Counted from the first letter of the stretch, positions 20,138 to 29,281 are shown. The stretch: 64,000 bases of DNA from Rhodococcus jostii RHA1 (GCF_000014565.1 NC_008268.1:7740766-7804765); one strand, 5' to 3'. A program made the numbers and translations. Notes: generated by a model not told the origin, from the sequence alone.

Positions 20138-22726
20138 ATGAAGACCGACGACAGCGCGGCGACCGGGCACGGTGCGGCGTCCAGGGTCAAGGGTCAGACC
20201 GGGCGGGCAGCGGAACGGGTCCGGGGCGGGGTGCGGGGCGCACCGATCAGCATGGCGCTGCTGGTCGTGATCTGGATCCTCGCGATCGCCACGTCCAGTG
20301 TGATCAGCGGCCCCTCCCACGACCTGTCCCAGCACGTCGCGATCGGGATCCGGGCGTTCCAGAACGGGTGGGTGTGGACCCTGTTCACGGCCGGGCTGTG
20401 GGGCGACGACATCCTGGCGTACCTGTCGACGACCGTCCTCGTCCTCGTGGCGGCCGCACCGCTGGAACGCCGCATGGGGTCGGCTCGGTTCGCGCTGGCC
20501 GCGGTCGCCACCCAGGTGCTCGGCGGGCTGCTCGCACTGTCGGTGGCCGCCGTCGCGAAGGTCGTCGACGCGAACTGGGGTTTTCGGCTGCACGTGGGCA
20601 TGGCCGTCGGACCGAGCACGTGGATCGTCGGTGCCGCGATGGTGGCCAGTTCGAACATGGGCACCCTGTGGCGTCGGCGGATCCGCGTCGGCGTCCTCGT
20701 GTTCACCATCACCCTGGCACTGTTCAGTGGGTCGCTGCAGGACGTGGTCCGGCTCGCCGCGGCCGTGGTCGGGCTGGTGATCGGCCGCTGGATCGTCGGC
20801 CGCTCCGCCCGCGGCGAACGGATCGCGGGCACCCAGCGTGAGGGCCGGGTGCTGGTCGCGATCATCGTGGCGGCCAGTGCGATCGGCCCGATGATCGCGG
20901 CGCTGTCCGCGGAGGCGGTCGGACCGCTCGCCGTGCTCCGCGACCTGTTCCGCGGCATCCCCTACACGGCCGGCGAGGTGCGCGACCTGTGCGAGGTGTC
21001 GGCGTCGGACCCCGAATGCCGGCGCGGGCTGCTCGAACTGCGCCTGTCCGGGGTCGGGCCGACCCTGCTGAGTCTGATGCCGTCCCTGTTCCTCCTCACC
21101 CTCAGCGACGGCCTCCGACGGGGCCGTCGCTTCGCGTGGGTCGCGTCCGTGATCGCGCAGGTGATCCTGCTGGTGCTGTCGCTGCTGAACTTCGCGGTCC
21201 GGTTCGTCGACTCCCTCGACGAGGACTCCTTGTTCTACGGTCTCGCCGACCCGAACCTGTACCGGACGCTGGTGCCGTTCCTGACACCGCTGGCGATCCT
21301 GATCGTGCTGCTCGCCACCCGGAGGTTCTTCGACGTCTCCGCCCCGGCCGGCACCTATCGGCGGCTGGCCGTCGTCCTGGTGTCCGTCCTGGGCGGGCTC
21401 GCCGTCCTCTACGTCCTGGGCGGGCTGTGGGCGCGGAACGGTTTCGACCCCCGGCCCGGCACGACGACCCTGCTCGCCGACTTCCCGGAGCGGCTCATCC
21501 CGCCCGTGTACCTGCAATGGCTCGACCCCCGGCTGCTGCCGGTGAGCATTCCCGCGACCCTGCTGTACGAGTGGACCGGGGTGGTGTTCTGGGTGGCGGC
21601 GTGCGCGCTCGTCGCCGGGACGTTCCTCAGTCCCGCCATCGGATCGGACTCGGAGTCCGCCGAACGGGCCCGCGCCCTGCTGAAGTCGGGGAGCGGAAGC
21701 CCACTGTCCTGGATGACGACGTGGCGCGGCAACAACTACTGGTTCTCCGCCGACGGCACCGGCTATGTCGCGTACCGGGTCCTCGCCGGTGTCGCGCTCA
21801 CCACCGGCGACCCGGTCGGCCCGCCGGACCGGTTGCGGGACAACGTCGAACACTTCGCCGAGTTCGCCGCCGCTAACGGGTGGATCCCGTGCTTCTATTC
21901 GGTGACCGGGGAGGTCCGCGCCGTCACGGACGCCCTCGGCTGGAGCGGCATCCAGGTCGCCGAGGAGACGGTGCTGGATCTGGGGCAGATCGCGTTCACC
22001 GGCAAGCGGTTCCAGGACGTCCGGACCGCCCTGAACAAGGCGAAGAAATCGGGGATCACGGCGGAATGGGTCAGCTTCCCCAGCGCCCCGCGATCGATCA
22101 CCGACCAGATCACCGCGATCTCCGAGGAATGGGTGGCCGACAAGGGGATGCCCGAGATGGGATTCACACTCGGCGGACTCGACGAGGTCGACGACCCCGA
22201 GGTGCGCTGCCTGATCGCTGTCGACGAGGACCGCACCGTCCACGGCGTCACGTCCTGGTTGCCGGTGTACCAGGACGGGCGGGTGGTCGGCTGGACCCTC
22301 GACTTCATGCGGCGGCGCTCGGAAGGATTCCGGCCGGCGATGGAGTTTCTCATCGCGTCGGCGGCGCTGAAACTGGAGGAGGAGGGGGCGCAGTTCCTGA
22401 GCCTGTCCGGCGCCCCGCTCGCCAAGGTCGAGCAACCGGACGGCGACGCCGACGAGCGGGAACGGTCGGAGTCGTCGAGCCTGTCGGCGGTGATGGACAG
22501 TGTCCTGGATCTGCTCGGCCGGACCCTGGAACCGGTGTACGGGTTCCGTTCGCTGCTCGCGTTCAAGTCGAAGTTCCAGCCCCGGTACGTGGCCATGCAC
22601 ATGACGTTCGCCGACCCGGCCGCCCTGCCGAGCATCGGCAACGCCGTCGGCAGGGCGTACCTGCCGACGGTGTCGCTGGGTCAGAGTTACCGGTTGGTGC
22701 GGACGATGATCGGCGGCAGGCGCTGA
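20138..22726 (+). CDS. MprF-like phosphatidylglycerol lysyltransferase-domain membrane protein
   Basis: Encodes 862 residues from ATG 20138; GAGTGGGGA lies 8 bases upstream. Alternative TTG starts exist further upstream. The N-terminal ~500 residues contain at least ten hydrophobic segments, the first six rhomboid-like. The C-terminal ~330 residues are a DUF2156/GNAT-like aminoacyl transferase domain (GNNYWFSADGTGYVAYRVL, then GEVRAVTDALGW) as in MprF and in the transferase half of mycobacterial LysX. The family attaches amino acids, usually lysine, to phosphatidylglycerol and flips the lipid, lowering surface negative charge and giving cationic peptide resistance. A lysyl-tRNA synthetase domain is not fused here. 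It is divergent from the BlaI/M56 pair, so joint envelope-stress control is possible. Confidence 0.85.
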   Translation: MKTDDSAATGHGAASRVKGQTGRAAERVRGGVRGAPISMALLVVIWILAIATSSVISGPSHDLSQHVAIGIRAFQNGWVWTLFTAGLWGDDILAYLSTTVLVLVAAAPLERRMGSARFALAAVATQVLGGLLALSVAAVAKVVDANWGFRLHVGMAVGPSTWIVGAAMVASSNMGTLWRRRIRVGVLVFTITLALFSGSLQDVVRLAAAVVGLVIGRWIVGRSARGERIAGTQREGRVLVAIIVAASAIGPMIAALSAEAVGPLAVLRDLFRGIPYTAGEVRDLCEVSASDPECRRGLLELRLSGVGPTLLSLMPSLFLLTLSDGLRRGRRFAWVASVIAQVILLVLSLLNFAVRFVDSLDEDSLFYGLADPNLYRTLVPFLTPLAILIVLLATRRFFDVSAPAGTYRRLAVVLVSVLGGLAVLYVLGGLWARNGFDPRPGTTTLLADFPERLIPPVYLQWLDPRLLPVSIPATLLYEWTGVVFWVAACALVAGTFLSPAIGSDSESAERARALLKSGSGSPLSWMTTWRGNNYWFSADGTGYVAYRVLAGVALTTGDPVGPPDRLRDNVEHFAEFAAANGWIPCFYSVTGEVRAVTDALGWSGIQVAEETVLDLGQIAFTGKRFQDVRTALNKAKKSGITAEWVSFPSAPRSITDQITAISEEWVADKGMPEMGFTLGGLDEVDDPEVRCLIAVDEDRTVHGVTSWLPVYQDGRVVGWTLDFMRRRSEGFRPAMEFLIASAALKLEEEGAQFLSLSGAPLAKVEQPDGDADERERSESSSLSAVMDSVLDLLGRTLEPVYGFRSLLAFKSKFQPRYVAMHMTFADPAALPSIGNAVGRAYLPTVSLGQSYRLVRTMIGGRR

Positions 22727-22732
22727 CGGCCG

Positions 22733-23566
22733 CTACTTTGTGTCCGGTCCGCCGACCGCGCCGTACACGTGGCGGGTGCCGATCGGCACCACCAGCGGGC
22801 GATCGGACACCGGGTCGGCGATGACCGCAGCCTCGAGGCCGAACACCTCGAGTAGGAGTTCGGTGGAGATGATGTCCTTCGGTGCGCCGGCCGCGACGAT
22901 GGTGCCGTCCCGCATGACGATCAGCTGATCGCTGTAGCGGATCGCGAGGTTCAGGTCGTGGAGCACCATTACCACGGTGCGGCCCAACTCCTCGTGCATC
23001 CGGTCCACCAGGTCGAGAACCTCGATCGAGTGCGCCAGGTCCAGGTAGGTGGTGGGTTCGTCGAGCAGGAGGATGTCGGTTCCCTGCGCCAGGGCCATCG
23101 AGATCCAGGCCCGCTGACGCTGACCGCCCGAGAGTTGGTCGACGGGGCGGTCCGCGAGATCGGACACCCCGGTCAGCGCGAGCGCCTCGGCGACCTCACC
23201 CTCGTCGTCGGACGACCATTGCCGCAGCCACGACTGGTGCGGGTGCCTGCCGCGGGCCACCAGGTCGGCCACCGTGAGCCCCTCGGGGGCCAGCGGCGCC
23301 TGGGGAAGCATGCCCAGTGTGCGGGCGACGTCCTTGGTGCGCATCGAGCCGATGGCCTTGCCGTCGAGCAGCACCGAACCGTTGCGCGGTTTCAGCAGCC
23401 GCCCCAGCGCGCGCAGCAGCGTGGACTTGCCGCAGCCGTTCGGCCCGATCACGGTGGTGATCACCCCGGTCCTCACCTCGAGGTCGAGGTTGTCGACGAT
23501 GACCCGGTCGCCGTACCCGAGGCTCAGGTTTTCGGCGATCAGTCGAGAGTCAGTCTGCACGGTCAT
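22733..23566 (-). CDS. Siderophore-iron ABC transporter ATPase (FepC-type)
   Basis: Encodes 277 residues. Walker A (GPNGCGKST), the ABC signature (LSGGQRQR) and Walker B (ILLLDEPTT) with an H-loop (VLHDLN) are all present. The SMRTKDVARTLGMLPQAP segment is typical of FepC/FhuC ATPases. The ATG overlaps the stop of the upstream permease (ATGA), so three transporter genes are coupled. It would energise ferric-siderophore import together with the two permeases. No substrate-binding lipoprotein gene is in the cluster and must be supplied from elsewhere. Confidence 0.94.
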   Translation of the reverse strand: MTVQTDSRLIAENLSLGYGDRVIVDNLDLEVRTGVITTVIGPNGCGKSTLLRALGRLLKPRNGSVLLDGKAIGSMRTKDVARTLGMLPQAPLAPEGLTVADLVARGRHPHQSWLRQWSSDDEGEVAEALALTGVSDLADRPVDQLSGGQRQRAWISMALAQGTDILLLDEPTTYLDLAHSIEVLDLVDRMHEELGRTVVMVLHDLNLAIRYSDQLIVMRDGTIVAAGAPKDIISTELLLEVFGLEAAVIADPVSDRPLVVPIGTRHVYGAVGGPDTK

Positions 23567-24669
23567 GCCGAGACCTTCCGATTGTTGCGAACCAGCAGAT
23601 ACAGCAGGAATGGGCCACCGAGTGCGGAGGTGACGATACCCACCGGCAGCTCGACGGGCAGGATCGTGCGGGCGACGACGTCGCTGCCCACCACGAGCAC
23701 GGCGCCGGTCAGGGCGGACGCGATGAGCGGTGGGCCTGCGGACCGCACCAGCCGTAGCGCCACCTGCGGTGCGGCGAGCGCGACGAAACCGACCGGACCC
23801 GCTGCCGCGGTCGCGATGCCGGCGAGGGCGACGGACATGAGCAGGAGCCGGGCCTGCGACCACTGCAGGCGCACACCCAGCGACACCGCGTTGTCGTCGC
23901 CGAGGCGGAGGGCGCCCATCGTGAACGACGAGATCACCGCGTAGCCGCCGACGAGGACGACGGCGATGGTGACGGGCCACACCTGACTCCAGGCGGCGCC
24001 GTTGAGGGACCCGTTGAGCCACACCTGGGCCCGCGAGGCATCGTTGATGTCCGCGGAGATCAGCAGCCAGCCGGTGACCGCGATCAGCATGGCGTTGATG
24101 CCGATGCCGATCAGGATCAGCCGGTAACCCTCCACCCCGCCGCGCCACGCGAGGAGGTAGATGACCAGCGCGGTGAGCAGTCCGCCGAACAGGGCGGCCA
24201 GCGGGATGCCCAGGGTGGCGAGGAGGCCGACGAAGCTGCCGCCGCCGCCGAGGACGATCAGCGCGACCGCGGCGGCGCTGGCGCCGGACGTGATGCCGAG
24301 GATGTCCGGGCTGGCCAGGGCGTTGCGGGCGATCGACTGGGTGATGGCGCCGGCCAGGCCGAGGGCCATGCCTATGAACACCCCGGTCAGCGACCGCGGC
24401 AGGCGGAGGTCCATGACGATGAAGTTCTGGGCCTTCGTGCCGCCACCGAACAGCACCCGCGTGACCTCGGGGATCGACAGCGGGTAGTCGCCGCGACCGA
24501 TGTTGAGGCACAGCACCAGGAACAGCGCCACCAGCAGGGCCACGTTCACGGCGATGCCGAGGGGGCGCAGGACCAGGGAGATCGGTCCGAGCCGGAACGC
24601 GGGGCGGGCCGGGACGCGGGACGCCGGGGCGGCCCCGAGGTCGGGGCGCACTTCGTCACGAGTGCTCAC
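23563..24669 (-). CDS. Siderophore-iron ABC permease (FecCD family)
   Basis: Encodes 368 residues from GTG 24669, whose codon overlaps the stop of the preceding permease gene. It has ~10 transmembrane helices and FecCD signature segments (RLPRSLTGVFIGMALGLAGA and NPLA-like NALASPDILGITSGA). A 35-residue Pro/Arg-rich cytosolic N-terminus precedes the first helix. It is the second of two permease genes and forms the channel heterodimer with the RDD-fused partner. Confidence 0.94.
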   Translation of the reverse strand: MSTRDEVRPDLGAAPASRVPARPAFRLGPISLVLRPLGIAVNVALLVALFLVLCLNIGRGDYPLSIPEVTRVLFGGGTKAQNFIVMDLRLPRSLTGVFIGMALGLAGAITQSIARNALASPDILGITSGASAAAVALIVLGGGGSFVGLLATLGIPLAALFGGLLTALVIYLLAWRGGVEGYRLILIGIGINAMLIAVTGWLLISADINDASRAQVWLNGSLNGAAWSQVWPVTIAVVLVGGYAVISSFTMGALRLGDDNAVSLGVRLQWSQARLLLMSVALAGIATAAAGPVGFVALAAPQVALRLVRSAGPPLIASALTGAVLVVGSDVVARTILPVELPVGIVTSALGGPFLLYLLVRNNRKVSA

Positions 24670-26135
24670 AGGCTTGCCAACTTTCTGCGCCGAACCAACG
24701 CGATGAAGAACGGTGCACCGAACACGGCCAGCACGATTCCCACCTGCAGCTCGCCCGGCCGGACGACGACGCGTCCGATGACGTCGGCGGTCACGAGCAT
24801 GACGCCGCCGAGGAGCCCGGCGTAGGGGACCAGCCACCGGTAGTCGGGTCCGGTGATCGCCCGCGCGACGTGCGGGACCACGAGACCGATGAACGCGATC
24901 GGACCGCACGCCGCGGTGGCCGCACCGGTGAGGAGGGTGATGGCGACGATGCCGAGTGCGCGGCTGGCCGCGATGTTCGTGCCCAGCGATCGTGCCACGT
25001 CCTCGCCGAGGCTGAGGACGTTCAGGCCCGGTGTGCTGACGAGGGCGAGGATCAGACCGATGGCGAGGAACGGCAGCACCTGCCACAGCACGTCGAAGCC
25101 GCGGCCGGCCACCGACCCGACCACCCAGAAGCGGTAGGAGTCGAGGCTGGACTGGTCGACGATGATGATCGCGTTGGTCATCGCCTGCAGGAAGAACGCG
25201 ACGGCGGCGCCGGCCAGGGCCAGGCTCAGCGGGCTCGCCGCCCCGCTTCCGATCGACGACAGCCCGAACACGACCACGCTGGCGGCGAACGACCCGGCGA
25301 ACGCGAACCACAGGTATTCGCTGGGCGCGCTGAACCCGAACAGGTACATCGACAGCACCACGAGGAACGCGGCGCCCGCGTTGAGACCGAGGAGGCCGGC
25401 GTCGGCGAGCGGGTTGCGGGTGTGCCCCTGGATGAGGGCGCCCGCGACGCCGAGCGCCATCCCGACGACGAGTCCGAGCGCGGTACGCGGGCCGCGGAGT
25501 GTGCGCACGATGATGTCGGTCTGCGAACCGTCCGCATCGAACAGGGCGTGGAAGATCTCCGCGAACGACAGCGGCCGCGCCCCGACGGCGACGCTGGCGA
25601 GCAGCACCAACCCGAGCAGGACCACGAGGACGCCCAGCCCGACGAGCCGACGACGCCGGATCGCCGCGATCGACACGTCCTTCTCGCGGACGGTGAAGCC
25701 CTCGTCGGACGCGGTGCTCTCCCGCACGACCTCGGTTCCGGAGCGCCGGAACACCCGCTGCAGCGACCGTTTCGGGCCGACCGCGTCGTGGGTGTGGGTG
25801 TCGCGGGTGACCAGGCCGACCCAGCCCTTGCCCGAACTCCGGCCGGTGTTGCCTTCGCGGAAACCGCGGTTCCACACGGCCAGTCCGAGGGCGATCGCGA
25901 CAGCGGCGCCGCCGAAGACGACCCGGTCCGCCTGCCCGCCGCCGTTGTCGTCGCGGAGGGAGTCGACGATGTACCAGCCGAGGACGAGGGGGATGGCCAC
26001 TATCCCGATGTCGAGCAGTCCCGCGAGTGCCCGGAGGTACAGCGGGGCGGGACCGCGCGGGACGTCGCGCTTCCCGTAGGGCTCGTCGGTCGGCAGGTGC
26101 GGGATGTCGCTGCCGAACTGTCTCGTCGTCGTCAC
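24666..26135 (-). CDS. RDD-domain/FecCD fusion permease for iron-siderophore uptake
   Basis: Encodes 489 residues from GTG 26135 (an AGGAG lies 12 bases upstream; a GTG at 26171 is possible). Residues ~30-130 form an RDD domain, with LYLRALAGLLD, two transmembrane segments and the later GRSSGKGWVGLVTRD motif. A linker of ~40 residues, rich in charged residues, leads to a complete FecCD permease (~165-485, with RGPRTALGLVVGMALGVAGA and NPLADAGLLGLNAGA). Ferric-siderophore permeases normally lack any such N-terminal extension. The RDD domain has no established activity, though some free RDD proteins are linked to ion exchange. The gene is first in the operon, just downstream of an IdeR-like box. 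Confidence 0.88.
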   Translation of the reverse strand: MTTTRQFGSDIPHLPTDEPYGKRDVPRGPAPLYLRALAGLLDIGIVAIPLVLGWYIVDSLRDDNGGGQADRVVFGGAAVAIALGLAVWNRGFREGNTGRSSGKGWVGLVTRDTHTHDAVGPKRSLQRVFRRSGTEVVRESTASDEGFTVREKDVSIAAIRRRRLVGLGVLVVLLGLVLLASVAVGARPLSFAEIFHALFDADGSQTDIIVRTLRGPRTALGLVVGMALGVAGALIQGHTRNPLADAGLLGLNAGAAFLVVLSMYLFGFSAPSEYLWFAFAGSFAASVVVFGLSSIGSGAASPLSLALAGAAVAFFLQAMTNAIIIVDQSSLDSYRFWVVGSVAGRGFDVLWQVLPFLAIGLILALVSTPGLNVLSLGEDVARSLGTNIAASRALGIVAITLLTGAATAACGPIAFIGLVVPHVARAITGPDYRWLVPYAGLLGGVMLVTADVIGRVVVRPGELQVGIVLAVFGAPFFIALVRRRKLASL

Positions 26136-26195
26136 TGGCGGGGGAGGCTCCTGACGTGTGTGCCTGTGCACCGGATCTGCACCGAATTCAACTAC

Positions 26196-26214
26196 TTAGG
26201 TTACGGAACCCTAT
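26196..26214 (-). promoter_or_regulatory. IdeR/DtxR-type iron box, siderophore-permease operon
   Basis: The 19 bases TTAGGTTACGGAACCCTAT match the TTAGGTTAGGCTAACCTAA consensus at 14 positions. The site is 61 bases upstream of the chosen start of the RDD-FecCD gene, fitting iron repression of the uptake operon. Confidence 0.75.
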
Positions 26215-26296
26215 CTCTGATGCCACATCCGGCGGGACGCCCCGGGCGTTGCGGTCGGCGGGGGTGCCTCACATCACATGATGTCAACTCTTGATA

Positions 26297-26315
26297 TTTG
26301 GTTAGGCTCACCTAT
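26297..26315 (+). promoter_or_regulatory. IdeR/DtxR-type iron box, FhuF-like gene
   Basis: The 19 bases starting TTTGGTTAGGCTCACCTAT match the IdeR consensus at 16 positions. The box lies 39 bases upstream of the FhuF-like GTG start, so the two divergent transcripts each have their own iron box about 100 bases apart. Confidence 0.82.
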
Positions 26316-26353
26316 GTTTGGTGGTGTTCCATCCCGACCGATTGGAGTGCACG

Positions 26354-27094
26354 GTGACTTCGACCCTGTCCGCCCCCGCGACCGCACTGGACGTGTCCTG
26401 CACACGACTTCGCGCGCTGAACGCCGAATATCCGCGTATGTACGCGGTCGCGACGATGGCAGACGAGGGTAAACGCCGGTGGTGGTCGCTGGCGGACGAC
26501 CTCGACGGCGACCGGGTGCCCCGGATGTGGGCCCGTTCGCTCGAGGATGTTCCCGACCCGGACGTCGCCGCGATGCAGGTGGCCACCGCGCTCATCCACG
26601 CCGTGATCGGGCGTGTCACGGCGCTCGTCGTCCTGGAGGGCCGCGCGTGGGACCCGGGGCTCGAGAACCTGTGGATCCACATGGACAGCGACGAGGGGGT
26701 CGACTGGGCGGGTGTCGCCGACGACACCATGCGCGTGCTGCCGGACGACCCCTACGCCGGCGCACCCCGGACGGTCACCGTGCCGTGCGAGCGGGCGCTG
26801 CTGCTCTGGACGGTGCACCGCAGTCTCACGTCACTGCATGCGGTGTTCGACGCCGTCGCCCGGCTGACGCCGATCGACGCGTCCCGCTTCTGGGGGCTCG
26901 TGGGGGAGGCCGTGCTCGGGGCCGCGACATACGTGCCGATCCTCGCCGGTGGCGGCGAGGCCGCCGCGCAGCGTCGTGGTCAGGGGATCCTGGACGCCTT
27001 CGTGGCGGCCGGGGTGCCGGTCCGCTCGAAGAGCCGGATCACGCGCCCGCACTGCGGCCGGCTCGGGCAGGCGAGGAAGCGCTTGCTTAATTAG
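26354..27094 (+). CDS. FhuF-like siderophore-iron reductase homologue lacking Fe-S cysteines
   Basis: Encodes 246 residues from GTG 26354, six bases after GGAG. The overall pattern (an N-terminal globular part, then a Trp-rich helical core with SRFWGLVGEAVLGAATYVPIL) fits the FhuF/ferric-siderophore reductase family, which releases iron from siderophores in the cytosol. Genuine FhuF proteins bind a [2Fe-2S] cluster through a C-terminal Cys-Cys...Cys-x2-Cys motif. Here the C-terminus (RPHCGRLGQARKRLLN) has a single Cys, and neither alternative frame restores the motif. It may bind or handle siderophore without redox function. The iron box upstream and the divergent transporter support the siderophore context. 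Confidence 0.65.
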   Translation: MTSTLSAPATALDVSCTRLRALNAEYPRMYAVATMADEGKRRWWSLADDLDGDRVPRMWARSLEDVPDPDVAAMQVATALIHAVIGRVTALVVLEGRAWDPGLENLWIHMDSDEGVDWAGVADDTMRVLPDDPYAGAPRTVTVPCERALLLWTVHRSLTSLHAVFDAVARLTPIDASRFWGLVGEAVLGAATYVPILAGGGEAAAQRRGQGILDAFVAAGVPVRSKSRITRPHCGRLGQARKRLLN

Positions 27095-27109
27095 GGAAGC
27101 CTTGCCTAT
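27091..27109 (+). promoter_or_regulatory. Weak iron-box-like sequence
   Basis: TTAGGGAAGCCTTGCCTAT matches 13 of 19 consensus positions and overlaps the stop codon of the FhuF-like gene. The central bases are poor. It could be a marginal third IdeR site or chance. Confidence 0.3.
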
Positions 27110-27208
27110 ACTCGTTCCAGTCGTCGAGCAGAAATGCCGGCGCCGAGAACCGAACTACCGGACCGCGCCGGAGTCCTGAGGGCTGCAGTGACTCCCAGGT
27201 CCATCCCA

Positions 27209-27245
27209 CGGCGGGCCTCACGCTGACACAGTGTGAGGCCCGCCG
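27209..27245 (+). terminator. 13-bp hairpin after the FhuF-like gene
   Basis: Arms 27209-27221 and 27233-27245 (CGGCGGGCCTCAC and complement) pair perfectly around an 11-base loop. It lies between the FhuF-like gene and the thioesterase gene and probably separates the two transcripts. Confidence 0.8.
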
Positions 27246-27344
27246 ATCCGTTTGCCCCACCTGCTTTTCCCGCCCCCCGCCCCGTCGTGTAGGCAGGACA
27301 TCGGGTGCGCCGCGAGAGCGCACAGCGATCCGATGGAGAGTGTG

Positions 27345-27806
27345 ATGGTGGATTCCGGGGAACAGCAGGCATCGAACGGCGACGGGCGGATCGACACCGC
27401 CGCGTTGGCCGATCAACTGGGCAAGGGCTTCGACGCCCTCATCGGACTCGAATACACCGAACTCTCACCCGACCGTGTGCGAGCGCAATGGACGGTCACC
27501 CCGGACCTGCAGCAGCCGGCCGGAATCCAGCACGGCGGCGTCTACTGCTCCGTCATCGAATCGGTGGCCAGCGCAGCGGGCACGGTGTGGCTCGGCGGAC
27601 GCGGACACGTCGTCGGTGTCAACAACAACACCGACTTCCTCCGCGCGACCCGGGAGGGCACGCTGACCGCCGAAGCCAGCCCCGTCCACCGCGGACGCAC
27701 CCAGCAGCTGTGGGAGGTCCGGATCACCGACGAACAGGACCGACTCGTCTCCAAAGGGCAGGTCCGGCTCGCCAACATCACCGACACCGGCCGCCTCGGC
27801 AACTGA
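27345..27806 (+). CDS. PaaI-type hotdog-fold thioesterase
   Basis: Encodes 153 residues from ATG 27345; ATG 27333 four codons upstream is a possible alternative. Single hotdog domain with the signature QQPAGIQHGGVYCSVIES, whose HGG loop precedes the central helix and contains the expected catalytic region of PaaI/4HBT-type acyl-CoA thioesterases. They hydrolyse acyl-CoA esters in the cytosol. The substrate is unknown. It converges on the ndh gene with a shared terminator between. Confidence 0.87.
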   Translation: MVDSGEQQASNGDGRIDTAALADQLGKGFDALIGLEYTELSPDRVRAQWTVTPDLQQPAGIQHGGVYCSVIESVASAAGTVWLGGRGHVVGVNNNTDFLRATREGTLTAEASPVHRGRTQQLWEVRITDEQDRLVSKGQVRLANITDTGRLGN

Positions 27807-27822
27807 CGACCACCCGCGGTCG

Positions 27823-27859
27823 GCGGAGGGGACGGACCCGACAGGTCCGTCCCCTCCGC
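27823..27859. terminator. Bidirectional 16-bp terminator hairpin
   Basis: Arms 27823-27838 and 27844-27859 (GCGGAGGGGACGGACC and complement) pair perfectly around a 5-base loop, midway between the convergent thioesterase and ndh genes. Confidence 0.9.
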
Positions 27860-27886
27860 TCTGTTCACGTCACGGGCGCGTCTGCG

Positions 27887-29281
27887 TCACCCCGCGGCTT
27901 TGCGCTGCGCGCCGCCGGACGACTTCTCGGCGGCCTCTTTCTCCCGCTCGTGCCGCTCCAGCTGCTCCATCGCGTTGCGGGCGAACACCCACTGCTCCGT
28001 GGACGCCATCTGCGCGCGCCCGCGGCCGAGGAACGTCACCGTCCACGACAGCAGAGTCGACAGCCGGCTGCGGAACCCGACCAGGTACATCAGGTGGATC
28101 GCCAGCCAGGCCACCCAGCCGATGAACCCGCTGATCTCGAGCTTCCCGACCTTCGCCACCGCACTGAACCGCGAGATGGTGGCCATGCTGCCCTTGTCGA
28201 AGTACTTGAACGGCGGCCGGTCCTCCGGCTTGTGACCACTCAGTCCCGCCTGGATCTGCTTGGCCGCGTACTTGCCGCCCTGCATCGCGACCTGCGCCAG
28301 ACCCGGCAACTTGTCGAGCGCCATCATGTCGCCGATCACAAACACCTCGGGGTGGCCGGGCACCGACAGGTCCGGCTTCACCAGGACGCGACCGGCCCGG
28401 TCGATCTCGGCGTCCGACTGCTCCGCGATCTGCTTGCCCAGCGGGCTCGCCTGCACACCGGCCGACCACACCTTGCACTGCGACTCGATCCGGCGCTGCG
28501 TGCCGTCCTTGTCCTTGACGACGAGGCCGTCCACATCGACGTCGACGACCATCGCCCCCAGCTGGATCTCGATGCCGAGCTTCTCCAGCTGCTGGCGGGC
28601 CTTGCGGCTCAGCTTGCCGCCGTAGACGGGCAGCACGTCGTCCGCGCCGTCCAGCAGGATCACGCGCGCCTCACGGGGATCGATGTTGCGGAACGCCCCC
28701 GACAGGGTGCGCCGCGACAGTTCCGCGATCTGGCCGGCGAGCTCGACACCGGTCGGACCGGCGCCGACGACGACGAACGTCAGCAGCCGGGCGCGTTCGG
28801 CGGGATCGCTCGACAATTCGGCCTGCTCGAAGGCGCCCAGGATGCGGCCGCGCAGTTCGAGGGCGTCGTCGATCGTCTTCATGCCCGGCGCGAACTCGGA
28901 GAAATGATCGTTGCCGAAGTAGGACTGGCCTGCGCCCGCCGCGACGATCAGGCTGTCGTACGGGGTGACGGTGGTCCGGTCCAGGAACCGGGACGTGATC
29001 GTCTTCGCCTCGAGATCGATCTTGTCGACATCGCCGAGCAGGACCTTGGTGTTCTTCTGCTTGCGCAGAACCAGCCGGGTGGCGGGAGCGATGTCGCCGA
29101 CGGAGAGAATGCCGGTCGCCACCTGGTACAGCAACGGCTGGAACAGATGGTGGGTGGTGCGCGCGATCATGGTGATGTCGACATCGGCATTCTTCAGCGC
29201 CTGTGTGCCGAACAACCCACCGAAGCCGGATCCAATGACCACGACGCGATGGCGGCGTGACTCTACCGACTTGATACTCAT
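27887..29281 (-). CDS. ndh: Type II NADH dehydrogenase (NDH-2), copy 1
   Basis: Encodes 464 residues. NDH-2 oxidises NADH and reduces menaquinone at the cytosolic face of the membrane without pumping protons. The FAD-binding motif GSGFGGLFG is at ~17-25, the second dinucleotide fold VVVGAGPTGVELAGQ at ~170, and the quinone-site neighbourhood CKVWSAGVQASPLG and VFVIGDMM follow. The C-terminal third has hydrophobic and amphipathic segments that anchor it to the membrane. A close paralogue of the same length is at 41732-43123. Both have the same internal order, so they arose by duplication. Confidence 0.95.
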   Translation of the reverse strand: MSIKSVESRRHRVVVIGSGFGGLFGTQALKNADVDITMIARTTHHLFQPLLYQVATGILSVGDIAPATRLVLRKQKNTKVLLGDVDKIDLEAKTITSRFLDRTTVTPYDSLIVAAGAGQSYFGNDHFSEFAPGMKTIDDALELRGRILGAFEQAELSSDPAERARLLTFVVVGAGPTGVELAGQIAELSRRTLSGAFRNIDPREARVILLDGADDVLPVYGGKLSRKARQQLEKLGIEIQLGAMVVDVDVDGLVVKDKDGTQRRIESQCKVWSAGVQASPLGKQIAEQSDAEIDRAGRVLVKPDLSVPGHPEVFVIGDMMALDKLPGLAQVAMQGGKYAAKQIQAGLSGHKPEDRPPFKYFDKGSMATISRFSAVAKVGKLEISGFIGWVAWLAIHLMYLVGFRSRLSTLLSWTVTFLGRGRAQMASTEQWVFARNAMEQLERHEREKEAAEKSSGGAQRKAAG

